Source: Brevibacterium sp. p3-SID960 (GTDB taxonomy: Bacteria; Actinomycetota; Actinomycetes; Actinomycetales; Brevibacteriaceae). From it: DNA of 64,000 nucleotides. Below, one piece after another: positions 41,129-49,031 of this stretch. A model generated the notes under the pieces. It was not told where the DNA came from and did not search any database. It saw only the letters and a program-made list of their open reading frames with translations. A program made the position numbers and the translations under genes. How positions within the stretch are numbered: the stretch's first letter is position 1; each line of letters opens with the position of its first letter. Location: the NCBI RefSeq assembly GCF_025144725.1, contig NZ_JALXKS010000012.1:1-64000 (forward strand), given 5' to 3'.

Positions 41129-41694
41129 CAGCGGGCGATTCCGTTGGCGCGCGGGCACATGTGACCGGCCGGATCGAGCGGCAGCGCGCAGAACGGGCAG
41201 TCCGAGCGTCCGGCATTGACGACCTGGTCGGCGCGGCGGGCGAACTCGCGGGCCTGGCCAGCGGTGAGGGTGACCTTGAGTGAGCGTCGCTCCTGCGTGT
41301 CGTCATCCGGGTCGCCGCTGGTGCCCGACTCGGCGTCCTGCTGGGTGAGTTCGAAGCATTCGACGATGAGCAGACCGGCCTGGGTGTCCCAGCCCAGACT
41401 CATGGTGCCGACGATGAACTCGGCGTCGACGGGCATCGCCAGGCCGGCGTTGTCGATGAGCTCCTCGAGCGGGCCGACCGGGATCGGCACAGTGCTGGCG
41501 CCCTTGGCCCTGACCATGTCGAGCAGCTCGTCCATCCGCTCCCCGAGCATCTCGACCTGCTCCTTCTCCAGCGTCACCGAGGTGACGACGCCCTCGGAGG
41601 CGGCCTGCAGGAAGAACGTGCGCTCGCCCGGCAGGCCGACGGTCCCGGCGATGAACCGGTCGGGCGACGAGTGTTCGAAGATCGGGGCAGCCAT
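41128..41694 (-). CDS. DUF3090 family protein
   Basis: A 188-aa protein of unknown function. The N-terminus FEHSSPDRFIAGTVGLPGERTFFLQA is diagnostic of the family. The C-terminus holds a CPFCALPLDPAGHMCPR knuckle whose Cys and His could bind zinc. TAGGGT lies 7 nt before the ATG at 41694. The long upstream extension of this frame crosses the acidic-tail gene and is a shadow. Confidence 0.85.
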   Translation of the reverse strand: MAAPIFEHSSPDRFIAGTVGLPGERTFFLQAASEGVVTSVTLEKEQVEMLGERMDELLDMVRAKGASTVPIPVGPLEELIDNAGLAMPVDAEFIVGTMSLGWDTQAGLLIVECFELTQQDAESGTSGDPDDDTQERRSLKVTLTAGQAREFARRADQVVNAGRSDCPFCALPLDPAGHMCPRANGIAR

Positions 41695-41701
41695 AGTCCT
41701 T

Positions 41702-41707
41702 ACCCTA
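41702..41707 (-). promoter_or_regulatory. -10 element TAGGGT, leaderless start of the DUF3090 gene
   Basis: Located 7 nt upstream of the ATG at 41694. Confidence 0.55.
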
Positions 41708-41766
41708 TGGCATTCGATTCCCCTCGTCATCGGCTCGAACTGGTGACGCGGCCTGCAGAAGGGGGG

Positions 41767-41772
41767 TACATT
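41767..41772 (+). promoter_or_regulatory. -10 element TACATT upstream of the Asp-tail gene
   Basis: Located 6 nt before the ATG at 41779. GGAGG fills the spacer, so both leaderless and SD-led initiation are possible. Confidence 0.45.
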
Positions 41773-41778
41773 GGAGGC

Positions 41779-42138
41779 ATGAGCCTTGAACCCGATGTGG
41801 CCCTGGAAGAGTTCCTTTCGGCAATCCGCGAGCACTACGCTGCAGCGGCCCACCGTTCCTCCGATGAGGACCCGCGAGTCGAAGCCACCTACATGGCCCT
41901 GGCCGAGGCTTTCGACATCTACGAGGACGCCCTCTACCGTGCGTTCGAGGAGGTCACTCCGTTTGAGCTCTTCGACGATCAGGAAGACGCCAAGGCTGAC
42001 CTCGGTGACGATGACGACGATGATGACGACGACTTCGATGATGATTTCGACGATGATGACGATGACTACGACGACGACGATGATGATGACGACTTCGACG
42101 ACGATGATTACGACGATGAGGTCTCCGTCAAGCAGTGA
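41779..42138 (+). CDS. Small protein with an extreme poly-aspartate C-terminal tail
   Basis: A 119-aa protein. The first 65 residues form a helical domain (EPDVALEEFLSAIREHYAAAA, DPRVEATYMALAEAFDIYEDALYRAFEEVTPFELF). From about residue 76 to 113 nearly every residue is Asp, broken at intervals by single Phe or Tyr, before the end VSVKQ. I do not recognise a function. Such tails can imitate DNA, bind divalent cations or contact basic proteins. Homologues in this cluster are sometimes labelled primosomal protein, but nothing here proves it. A 7-bp tandem repeat follows the stop. Confidence 0.75.
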   Translation: MSLEPDVALEEFLSAIREHYAAAAHRSSDEDPRVEATYMALAEAFDIYEDALYRAFEEVTPFELFDDQEDAKADLGDDDDDDDDDFDDDFDDDDDDYDDDDDDDDFDDDDYDDEVSVKQ

Positions 42139-42149
42139 GCGCTGAGCGC
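42136..42149 (+). repeat. 7-bp tandem repeat over a stop codon
   Basis: TGAGCGC occurs twice in tandem; the first TGA is the stop of the Asp-tail gene. Confidence 0.7.
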
Positions 42150-42196
42150 TGCTGTCCCACCCTCGACTGACTGCGGCTGCTGCCGCGCCCGAGGTG

Positions 42197-43102
42197 TCAG
42201 CCGGGTTCGGAGATCTGGTCGAGGACCTGGAGGATCTCCGGCTGCAGTTCGGCATCGCTGTTGAGCAGCTGGGTGAGCTGCTCGGTGGTGCGCGGGCTGA
42301 TGAGGCTGCAGGCCGGTGCCTGTGAGCGCATCCAGGCCAGCGCGACATCCACCGGGGCGATCTCCAGGCTCGAGGCGGCTTTGCTCACTCCCGCCACGAT
42401 CCGCTGCGCGTCGTCGGTCAGATAGCGCTGCATGTAGCCGTCCCGGTGGAGCGCCGCCCGCGAATCCGCCGGGACGGCCTTGAGGTACTGACCCGAGAGC
42501 GCGCCGCGGCCGAGTGCAGCACCGGCGACCATGCCGATGCCCAGGTAGTCGGCCGCCGGGGCGACCTCGGACTCCGCCGAGCGCTCGAGCAGCGAATGCT
42601 CGTTGAAGGCGGCGACCACCGGTATCCCGGCTCCGGCGACGGCGGCCAGCTGCCAGCCGGAATGGTAGGCACAGGCGACGTAGCCGATTTCCCCGGCGCT
42701 CAGCAGCGTCTCAAGCGCTGAGGCGGTCTCCTCCAGCGGTGTGGCCGCATCGAAGCCGTCGAGGACGAGGACATCGATGTGGTCCCGGCGCATCCGCTGC
42801 ATGAGCTGCCGGGCCTGTCGGAGCACCTGCTGCCGGGACAGGCTGAGGACGGGTTCGTGCCCGCGCTGGGCGACGCCGACACGGGCGCACACAGTGACTT
42901 CGGGGCTGACTGTCAGCTTGCCGAGCAGATCGGCCGCCGGCGAGGCGAACGACGGCAGCTCAAGAGTCGTGCCTCCGGCCTCGCTGTAGGAATCGAGGAG
43001 CTGCTGGGCGGTGTCCGCCTCAACGCGACTGCCCCAGTCGAAGGTGCCGAGTCCGAGCTCAGAGAGCTCCAGACCTGATGTTCCGACGCGGTGAACGTGC
43101 AT
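42197..43102 (-). CDS. Aldo/keto reductase-like protein lacking the catalytic tetrad
   Basis: A 301-aa protein of the aldo/keto reductase fold: MHVHRVGTSGLELSELGLGTFDWG, then EAGGTTLELPSFASPAADLLGKL, VCARVGV, RMRRDHIDVLVLDGFD and a C-terminal SLISPRTTEQL NADP-site-like region. The four catalytic residues of the family are not seen. The Asp and Tyr of DTADxY are replaced within LELPSFA, the Lys of TKVG is R74, and the His of QLH is D115. It is probably not an active reductase, though cofactor binding could persist. It is divergent from uppP. TAACCT lies 8 nt before the ATG. Confidence 0.8.
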   Translation of the reverse strand: MHVHRVGTSGLELSELGLGTFDWGSRVEADTAQQLLDSYSEAGGTTLELPSFASPAADLLGKLTVSPEVTVCARVGVAQRGHEPVLSLSRQQVLRQARQLMQRMRRDHIDVLVLDGFDAATPLEETASALETLLSAGEIGYVACAYHSGWQLAAVAGAGIPVVAAFNEHSLLERSAESEVAPAADYLGIGMVAGAALGRGALSGQYLKAVPADSRAALHRDGYMQRYLTDDAQRIVAGVSKAASSLEIAPVDVALAWMRSQAPACSLISPRTTEQLTQLLNSDAELQPEILQVLDQISEPG

Positions 43103-43110
43103 AGTCCTTG

Positions 43111-43116
43111 AGGTTA
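43111..43116 (-). promoter_or_regulatory. -10 element TAACCT of the AKR-like gene
   Basis: Located 8 nt upstream of the ATG at 43102 on the minus strand. Confidence 0.4.
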
Positions 43117-43278
43117 CCTGATCAGTGGGTCTACCCTGATGTGGGTCTGGCCGCCGGTGCGTCGTCGCTGTCTCTCAGCGAAGCCCCCGCCGCGAGCACC
43201 TCAGCCCGCAGCCATATCCCCGGCGCGGGCGTCTGCCCACACCGCTATTCGCGGGTGCCTACAGCTAGGAGCAAGTGC

Positions 43279-44106
43279 ATGGATTGGCTCATCGCCGCGA
43301 TCCTCGGAATCGTGCAGGGACTCACCGAGTTCCTGCCGATCTCCTCTTCAGCACATCTGCGGATCGTCGGCGAGTTCCTGCTGCCGGGGCAGGATCCGGG
43401 GGCGTTCTTCACCGCCATCGTGCAGATCGGCACCGAAACCGCGGTGCTCGTGTACTTCTGGAAGGACATCACCAGCATCATCGCCGCCTGGTGCAGGGCG
43501 CTTGTGGGCCGCGGGCCCAAGGACGACCCGAAGGTCCGGCTCGGCTGGCTCATCATCCTCGGCTCGATTCCCATCGCGGTGCTCGGGCTGCTGTTCGAAA
43601 GCCAGATCGAGACGGTGCTGCGCAGCTTGTGGATCACTGCGACGATGCTCATCGTCTTCGGCATCATCCTCGGTCTGGCCGACAAGTACGGTTTGCGGAC
43701 CTATGAGCTCAAGGACATGACCTGGGGTCAGGGCATCCTCTACGGCCTGGCACAGGCGATGGCGCTCATCCCCGGTGTGTCGCGCTCCGGCGGCACGATC
43801 ATCGCCGGCCGGCTGATGGGCTTCAAGCGCGAAGCCGCCGCCCGCTATTCGTTCCTGCTCGCTGTCCCGGCGGTGATGGCCTCGGGCTTCTACGGCCTGT
43901 TCAAGAGCATCGGCGAGCCGATGGTGCTCGGCTGGGGGCCGACCGCACTGGCCACACTGGTGAGCTTCGTCGTCGGCTACATCGTCATCGTCGGGTTCCT
44001 CAAGTTCATCTCGACCCGCTCCTTCGCCGTCTTCGTCTGGTACCGCGTCATCATCGGCCTGGTCATCTACGCCCTGTTGGGCGCCGGGGTCATCTCAGCG
44101 ATCTGA
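43279..44106 (+). CDS. uppP: Undecaprenyl-diphosphatase UppP (BacA)
   Basis: Integral membrane phosphatase that recycles undecaprenyl pyrophosphate for wall synthesis. The 275-aa protein has the signature GIVQGLTEFLPISSSAHLRI (about 10-29) and PGVSRSGGTIIAGRLMG (about 161-177), with the catalytic Glu, Ser and Arg of the family. About seven to eight membrane helices are visible. The ATG at 43279 has AGGAG 7 nt upstream. A much longer frame upstream has no support. The same cluster position is seen in mycobacteria. Confidence 0.95.
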   Translation: MDWLIAAILGIVQGLTEFLPISSSAHLRIVGEFLLPGQDPGAFFTAIVQIGTETAVLVYFWKDITSIIAAWCRALVGRGPKDDPKVRLGWLIILGSIPIAVLGLLFESQIETVLRSLWITATMLIVFGIILGLADKYGLRTYELKDMTWGQGILYGLAQAMALIPGVSRSGGTIIAGRLMGFKREAAARYSFLLAVPAVMASGFYGLFKSIGEPMVLGWGPTALATLVSFVVGYIVIVGFLKFISTRSFAVFVWYRVIIGLVIYALLGAGVISAI

Positions 44107-44120
44107 CCTAAGCGCTGCGC

Positions 44121-44189
44121 GCCAGTGCCGGTTCGGCCCATCGCGGCGCGGGTTCGTCCCAGTGCGGGTTCGGCCCAGTGCGGGGTCGG
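44121..44189. repeat. Degenerate tandem repeat between uppP and the phosphatase stop
   Basis: Variants of CCCAGTGCGGGTTCGG occur about four times (44121-44136, 44137-44157, 44158-44173, 44174-44189). The last copy ends directly at the TAG stop of the minus-strand gene. Confidence 0.7.
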
Positions 44190-44870
44190 CTACCGGCCGC
44201 CGCCGAGGTCGGGGCTGGCCTGGCGTCCGCCGGCGGTGACCGACATGGCGGTCACGACCGGATGCCCGGTGGCCGGGTAGGAGATGACGCTGAAGGATCC
44301 GGGAGCCACCGCGATGCGCTGGAACCGGTCGAGCGGGATGCCGAGGGCATCGGCGAGGATCGCCTTGATGATGTCACCGTGGCTGACGATGATCCCCACG
44401 CCGTCCTCACAGCTGTTCTCGTCCTGACCGCTGCCTGCGGTGAGCTGGCGCAGCTCGGCGACCAGCGCCTGGGCTGCAGCGATCCCCCGGGCGGCAGCCG
44501 CCTTGAGCGATTCTCCGCCGGGGAAGACCATCGACGAGGGGCACTCGGCGACGCGTGTCCACTCAGGCTGTGCCTTGAGCGAGGTGAGCGGCTGGCCGCT
44601 CCACTGCCCGTAGTCGACTTCTGCCAGGTCCGGGTCCTCCCGGGTCTGAGCGACGGTGACGATGCCGAGCAGCTCTTCGGTCGTCTGCACACAGCGCATG
44701 AGCGGAGAGTGCCGCAGCGCGGTGATCGAGGCGAACGGCAGGACGCCGGCCAGACTGCGGATCTGGGCGCGGCCAGCCGCAGTGAGAGCGACCCCGGGCG
44801 TCCGGCCGGCGAGCAGGCCGGCGGCGTTGGCATCGCTCTCCCCATGCCGGATGAGAACCAGATGGACCAT
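44190..44870 (-). CDS. Histidine phosphatase family protein
   Basis: Phosphoglycerate-mutase-like phosphatase of 226 aa. The phospho-acceptor motif is LIRHGESDAN (H9 in MVHLVLIRHGES), with later RHSPLMRCVQT, the Glu in AEVDYGQWSG and the second His in IIVSHGDIIKAIL. The ATG at 44870 lies 7 nt after TATCCT. The upstream extension to 45026 is not supported. The orthologue is next to uppP in mycobacteria. The substrate is unknown. Confidence 0.88.
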   Translation of the reverse strand: MVHLVLIRHGESDANAAGLLAGRTPGVALTAAGRAQIRSLAGVLPFASITALRHSPLMRCVQTTEELLGIVTVAQTREDPDLAEVDYGQWSGQPLTSLKAQPEWTRVAECPSSMVFPGGESLKAAAARGIAAAQALVAELRQLTAGSGQDENSCEDGVGIIVSHGDIIKAILADALGIPLDRFQRIAVAPGSFSVISYPATGHPVVTAMSVTAGGRQASPDLGGGR

Positions 44871-44877
44871 ACGCCTC

Positions 44878-44883
44878 AGGATA
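44878..44883 (-). promoter_or_regulatory. -10 element TATCCT, leaderless start
   Basis: Located 7 nt upstream of the ATG at 44870. Confidence 0.55.
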
Positions 44884-44972
44884 ATGCACGCCGGGTGCGG
44901 CGTGTCCGCCCTGCGAGCAGCCCGGGAAACAGGCCCGCCTGGTGATAATCTCATCGAAGCGAAGGAGGGAAT

Positions 44973-45176
44973 GTGAAGCGACGTCGTACACCTGTGGAGT
45001 ACGAATTCCGGACCGTGAGCCTGCATCGGGAGATGACCCGATCAGAAGCCGCCCGCCTCCTGACCGAAGAAGCCGAATACGGCCGCTGGGAGCTGGCACG
45101 CACCCGGATCGGGATGGGCGGGTCGAAGACGGTGTGGCTGCGTCGCCGCATCATCCGCATCAAGCACTCCGCATGA
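44973..45176 (+). CDS. DUF5703 family small basic protein
   Basis: A 67-aa actinobacterial protein of unknown function: VEYEFRTVSLHREMTRSEAARLLTEEAEYGRWELARTRIGMGGSKTVWLRRRIIR. The order of a YE-F strand, an Arg-rich helix and a C-terminal WLRRRIIR strand fits DUF5703. GTG start with AAGGAGGG just upstream. Its stop overlaps the next ATG (ATGA), so it is translated with the transporter gene. Confidence 0.8.
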   Translation: MKRRRTPVEYEFRTVSLHREMTRSEAARLLTEEAEYGRWELARTRIGMGGSKTVWLRRRIIRIKHSA

Positions 45177-46141
45177 GGGCCACCGCATCACGCGGGCCGG
45201 CGCTGCTGTCAGCCGCGGCGATGATCGCCGCCGGCATCGCGATGTCCATCCAGGGCACCGCCAACGGTCACCTCGCCGCCGCCCTCGGCCACGGCCTGTA
45301 TGCCGCATTCCTGTCCTTCACCGGCGGCTTCGTCGTCCTCTGCCTTGCCATCCCCTTCGAACCCGGCGCCCGCCGCGGACTCGGACGCGCCTGGCAGCTG
45401 GTGCGCCGCGGTGAGTTCCCGTGGTGGATGCTCACCGGCGGCATCGGCGGCGCCTCTGTCGTCATCGCCCAGTCGCTGACCGTCCCGCTGTTCGGCGTGG
45501 CGACGTTCATCATGTCCTTCGTGTGCGGTCAGCTGCTCGGCGGGCTCATCGTCGACAACACCCGGCTGAGCCCAGGCGGGCGCCGGGCTCCCAGCGTCCC
45601 CCGTGTCGCCGGCGTCATCATCGTCCTGCTCGGCGTCGTCGTGTCCTCATCCGGTGCGCTGTCCCACGGCGTACCCCTGTGGGCGCCGCTGCTGCCGCTG
45701 ACCTCCGGTGCGCTCACGGCGTTCCAGCAGGCCTTCAACGGCAACCTCAACACCGCCTCCCGCTCGGCCTACGCGGCGACGTTCACGAACTTCCTCGTCG
45801 GTTCGCTGTTCCTTCTCGCAGCGGCTGTCATCGTGCGCCTGTCCGGTGTGCCGATCGCCGGATTCCCGGAGATGCCCGGCCAGTGGTGGATGCTCCTCGG
45901 CGGTGTGCTCGGCGTCATGTACATCAGCTTCTCCACCGTGGCCGTCGGCCGTCTGGGAGTGCTGCTCATCAGCCTGCTGGCGCTGTTCGGCAACCTGCTC
46001 GGCTCACTCGTCATCGATCTGCTCTTCCCTGTCGGGGCAGCTCCGGTCGGCCCGCAGACGTTCATCGCCATCGGGCTCGTGCTCCTCGGCGTCGTCGTCG
46101 CCTCGGTCCAGCGCCGTCAGCGCTGGCTCGACGACCACTGA
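45173..46141 (+). CDS. DMT-superfamily transporter (DUF606/YdcZ-type, two repeats)
   Basis: Ten-helix membrane protein of 322 aa made of two homologous halves: PALLSAAAMIAAGIAMSIQGTANGHLA... and PLWAPLLPLTSGALTAFQQAFNGNLN.... The QGTANG/QAFNGN pairs at equivalent positions and the paired FxVGxLFLL segments mark the YdcZ repeat. Most family members are single-repeat proteins of about 150 aa, so this is the tandem form. The substrate is unknown. The start overlaps the DUF5703 stop. A much longer frame upstream is a shadow. Confidence 0.85.
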   Translation: MRATASRGPALLSAAAMIAAGIAMSIQGTANGHLAAALGHGLYAAFLSFTGGFVVLCLAIPFEPGARRGLGRAWQLVRRGEFPWWMLTGGIGGASVVIAQSLTVPLFGVATFIMSFVCGQLLGGLIVDNTRLSPGGRRAPSVPRVAGVIIVLLGVVVSSSGALSHGVPLWAPLLPLTSGALTAFQQAFNGNLNTASRSAYAATFTNFLVGSLFLLAAAVIVRLSGVPIAGFPEMPGQWWMLLGGVLGVMYISFSTVAVGRLGVLLISLLALFGNLLGSLVIDLLFPVGAAPVGPQTFIAIGLVLLGVVVASVQRRQRWLDDH

Positions 46142-46181
46142 CATCCGTGCGGCTGTCGCCGTGGGAGCACGAGCGGCCGGC

Positions 46182-47492
46182 TCAGGCTTCCATGAGGAAC
46201 CGGCCGAGAACCCGGGCGCCGAACTCAAGGGCTGAGACCGGCACCCGCTCGTCGACACCGTGGAACATCGCCGGGAAGTCCAGATCCGGGGTCAGACGCA
46301 GCGGTGCGAAGCCGTAGCCGGTGATCCCCAGCAGCGAGAGCGCCTTGTTGTCGGTGCCGCCCGAAAGCGTGTACGGCAGCACCGTGGCGTCCGGATCCTC
46401 CTCCTGCAGGGAGGCGACCATCGTGTCGACGAGCCGACCGCCGAAGGGTGATTCGAGAGCAGTGGCCACGATCTCCTCTTCGATGTCGACGCCCTCGCCG
46501 GCGAGCTCCTTGAGTTTGAGTCTGAGGTCCTCGTACTGACCGGGCAGGTGCCGGCAGTCGATGTAGGCCGAGGCCGTCGAGGGGATGACGTTGTGCTTGT
46601 ACCCGGCTTCGAGCATCGACGGATTCGAGGTGTTGGCGAAAGTCGCGCCGACGAACTTGGCCACCGATCCGAGTTCGTCGAGCAGCTCGCCGTAGGTCTC
46701 TGCGCTGAATGGGATCCCGGTGAGCTCGGAGACGCCGACGAGCAGGTCACGGGTGGCCTGCGGCATCTGCTCAGGCCACTCGTACGCGCCGATCCGTGCG
46801 ACCGCCTCGGCGAGCTTGGTGACCGGGTTGTCGCGGTTGATCTGGGAACCGTGCCCGGCGGTGCCGCGGGCGATGAGCTTGAGCCACGCGATGCCCTTCT
46901 CCGCAGTCTGCACGAGGTACACGCGCTGGCCGCGGATGTCGACGGAATAGCCGCCGACCTCGGAGATCGCCTCGGTGGCACCGTCGAACACCTCAGGATG
47001 GTTCTTGGCCATCCACTGTGAGCCGTAGAGTCCGCCAGCCTCCTCATCGGCGAAGAACACGATGATGAGATCCCGGCGCGGACGCAGATTCTCACGCATC
47101 ATCGTCCGCACGACCGCGACGATCATCGCGTCCATGTCCTTCATGTCGACGGCCCCACGGCCCCAGACGAGACCATCGCGGATCTCCCCGGCGAACGGGT
47201 CGACAGACCATTCCGCGGCATCGGCGGGCACGACGTCGGTGTGGCCGTGCACCACGAGCGCCGGCGCCTCGGGATCGGTGCCCGGCACCCGGGTCACGAG
47301 CGTCGCGCGTCCGGGGGCGGACTCGTAGATCTGCGACTCCAGGCCGACCTCGGCGAACCACGCGGCGATCTGGTCGGCGGCCGGGCGCTCGGGATTGCAT
47401 CTGTTGTTGCCCCAGTTCTGCGTATCGATGCGGATGAGCTCCTGGCACAGGCGGGTGACCTCTGCCTCGGCGCTGGCGAACTGATGACTCAT
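46182..47492 (-). CDS. M20 family metallopeptidase/deacylase
   Basis: Cytosolic zinc-dependent dipeptidase or deacylase; 436 aa from the ATG at 47492. Metal ligands are in VVHGHTDVVP, the bridging Asp is in GRGAVDMKD, the catalytic and ligand Glu pair is in FFADEEAGG, and the last His is in FHGVDERVP. The dimerisation domain includes GTAGHGSQ. GGAGAG lies 5 nt before the ATG; a GTG 6 nt further up overlaps this site. It is convergent with the DMT transporter. Confidence 0.9.
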   Translation of the reverse strand: MSHQFASAEAEVTRLCQELIRIDTQNWGNNRCNPERPAADQIAAWFAEVGLESQIYESAPGRATLVTRVPGTDPEAPALVVHGHTDVVPADAAEWSVDPFAGEIRDGLVWGRGAVDMKDMDAMIVAVVRTMMRENLRPRRDLIIVFFADEEAGGLYGSQWMAKNHPEVFDGATEAISEVGGYSVDIRGQRVYLVQTAEKGIAWLKLIARGTAGHGSQINRDNPVTKLAEAVARIGAYEWPEQMPQATRDLLVGVSELTGIPFSAETYGELLDELGSVAKFVGATFANTSNPSMLEAGYKHNVIPSTASAYIDCRHLPGQYEDLRLKLKELAGEGVDIEEEIVATALESPFGGRLVDTMVASLQEEDPDATVLPYTLSGGTDNKALSLLGITGYGFAPLRLTPDLDFPAMFHGVDERVPVSALEFGARVLGRFLMEA

Positions 47493-47741
47493 CGACACTC
47501 TCCATTCTCACTTCCGGCGGTGCGGCCGGGCCGGCCTGAGGCGAGCGTACACCCGAAGCACATGCACGTCGGCAGCCGTTCGTCATCCGGAAATCGGCGA
47601 ACCGCAGATGAATACCCCGTAACGCCTTTGCAGCCAGCGCCCTCCGGCGCGCCGGCACGTACGTGGGCGCGGAGCGCATATGACAGACTACGACTAAGTG
47701 TCCCGGCGCGCACGCGCCGCCGTCGATCGAGGAGGAGCAAG

Positions 47742-49031
47742 ATGAAGACTGTTGTCTGCGGTGGAGACGGGTTCTGCGGCTGGCCGACAGCCCTGCATCT
47801 CTCAGCGCGAGGCCACGACGTCGTTATCCTCGACAATCTCTCGCGCCGGGAGATCGACGAGGAGCTCGGTGCAGAGTCGCTGACCCCGATCGCCTCGATC
47901 GAAGACCGCATCGCCGCCTGGGAGGAGCTGACTGGCAAGCGGATCGGCTTCGCCCAGATCGACCTGGCTCAGGACTACGAGGCGGTGCTGCGCCTGCTCG
48001 GCGAGTACGCACCTGACACCGTCATCCACTTCGCCGAACAGCGCGCTGCGCCGTACTCGATGAAGTCCCCGGCACACAAGCGCTACACCGTCGACAACAA
48101 CGTCAACGCCACCCACAACCTGCTCGCCGCAATCGTCGAGAACGGTTCGGACATCCACCTTGTGCACCTGGGCACCATGGGCGTCTACGGATACGGCACC
48201 GCCGGGATGGAGATCCCCGAGGGCTACCTCGACGTGCAGGTCACTGCCGACAAGGACGCCGAGGGACGGCCATGCGAGCCGTACCAGGTCGAACAGCAGA
48301 TCCTGTACCCGACCAACCCGGGTTCGATCTACCACATGACGAAGGTGCTCGACCAGCACCTGTTCGCCTACTACGCCAAGAACGACGCGCTGCGCATCAC
48401 CGACCTGCACCAGGGCATCATCTGGGGCACGAACACCGCCGAGACCAAACTCGACGAACGGCTGGTCAACCGCTTCGACTACGACGGCGACTACGGCACC
48501 GTGCTCAACCGGTTCCTCATGCAGTCGGCGGTCGGCTACCCGCTGACCGTCCACGGCACCGGCGGTCAGACGCGCGCGTTCATCCACATCCAGGACATGG
48601 TCCGCTGCGTCGAGATCGCGGTGGACAATCCGCCTGCGGCCGGTGAGCGGGTCAAGATCTTCAACCAGCTGACCGAGACCCACCGGGTGCGCGAACTCGC
48701 CGAACTCATCTGCTCGATCACCGGTGCCCGCCTGGAGAACGTGCCCAATCCGCGGCACGAGTCGGCCGAGAACGACCTCCACGCCTCGAATGCGACGTTC
48801 CTGGCACTCGGACTCAAGCCGACGACGCTGTCCGACGGGCTACTCATGGAGGTCAATGAGACCGCCAAGCGCTATGCCCACCGGGCGGACCTGTCGAAGA
48901 TCCCCGCGTCCTCTGTCTGGACCAAGCACCAGCAGCCGGGTGTGCCGACCGTCCCGACCGACACCTCGGGCCTGGCAGATGCGCAGGCCAGCGGTGACCA
49001 CGACGAGACGGCGGCGGTCTCCGGCAGCTGA
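47742..49031 (+). CDS. sqdB: UDP-sulfoquinovose synthase-like NAD-dependent epimerase (SqdB/SQD1)
   Basis: Extended SDR enzyme of 429 aa closely resembling SQD1/Agl3, which makes UDP-sulfoquinovose from UDP-glucose and sulfite. The NAD motif is VVCGGDGFCGWPTALHLSARGHDVVILDNLSRR (about 4-36). Active-site residues are the Thr in HLGTMGVYG and the Tyr and Lys in YHMTKVLDQ. FAEQRAAPYSM is the SQD1-type motif, and DLHQGIIWGTNT follows. GGAGGAG precedes the ATG. The stop overlaps the start of the glycosyltransferase by 1 nt. A C-terminal Asp/Ala/Gly-rich tail of about 30 residues is extra. Confidence 0.85.
   Translation: MKTVVCGGDGFCGWPTALHLSARGHDVVILDNLSRREIDEELGAESLTPIASIEDRIAAWEELTGKRIGFAQIDLAQDYEAVLRLLGEYAPDTVIHFAEQRAAPYSMKSPAHKRYTVDNNVNATHNLLAAIVENGSDIHLVHLGTMGVYGYGTAGMEIPEGYLDVQVTADKDAEGRPCEPYQVEQQILYPTNPGSIYHMTKVLDQHLFAYYAKNDALRITDLHQGIIWGTNTAETKLDERLVNRFDYDGDYGTVLNRFLMQSAVGYPLTVHGTGGQTRAFIHIQDMVRCVEIAVDNPPAAGERVKIFNQLTETHRVRELAELICSITGARLENVPNPRHESAENDLHASNATFLALGLKPTTLSDGLLMEVNETAKRYAHRADLSKIPASSVWTKHQQPGVPTVPTDTSGLADAQASGDHDETAAVSGS

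Noticed and set aside
47241..47741. Upstream extension of the sqdB-like gene
   Set aside because: It overlaps the divergent M20 peptidase gene. The ATG at 47742 has a strong ribosome site and begins the NAD-binding motif at the right distance.
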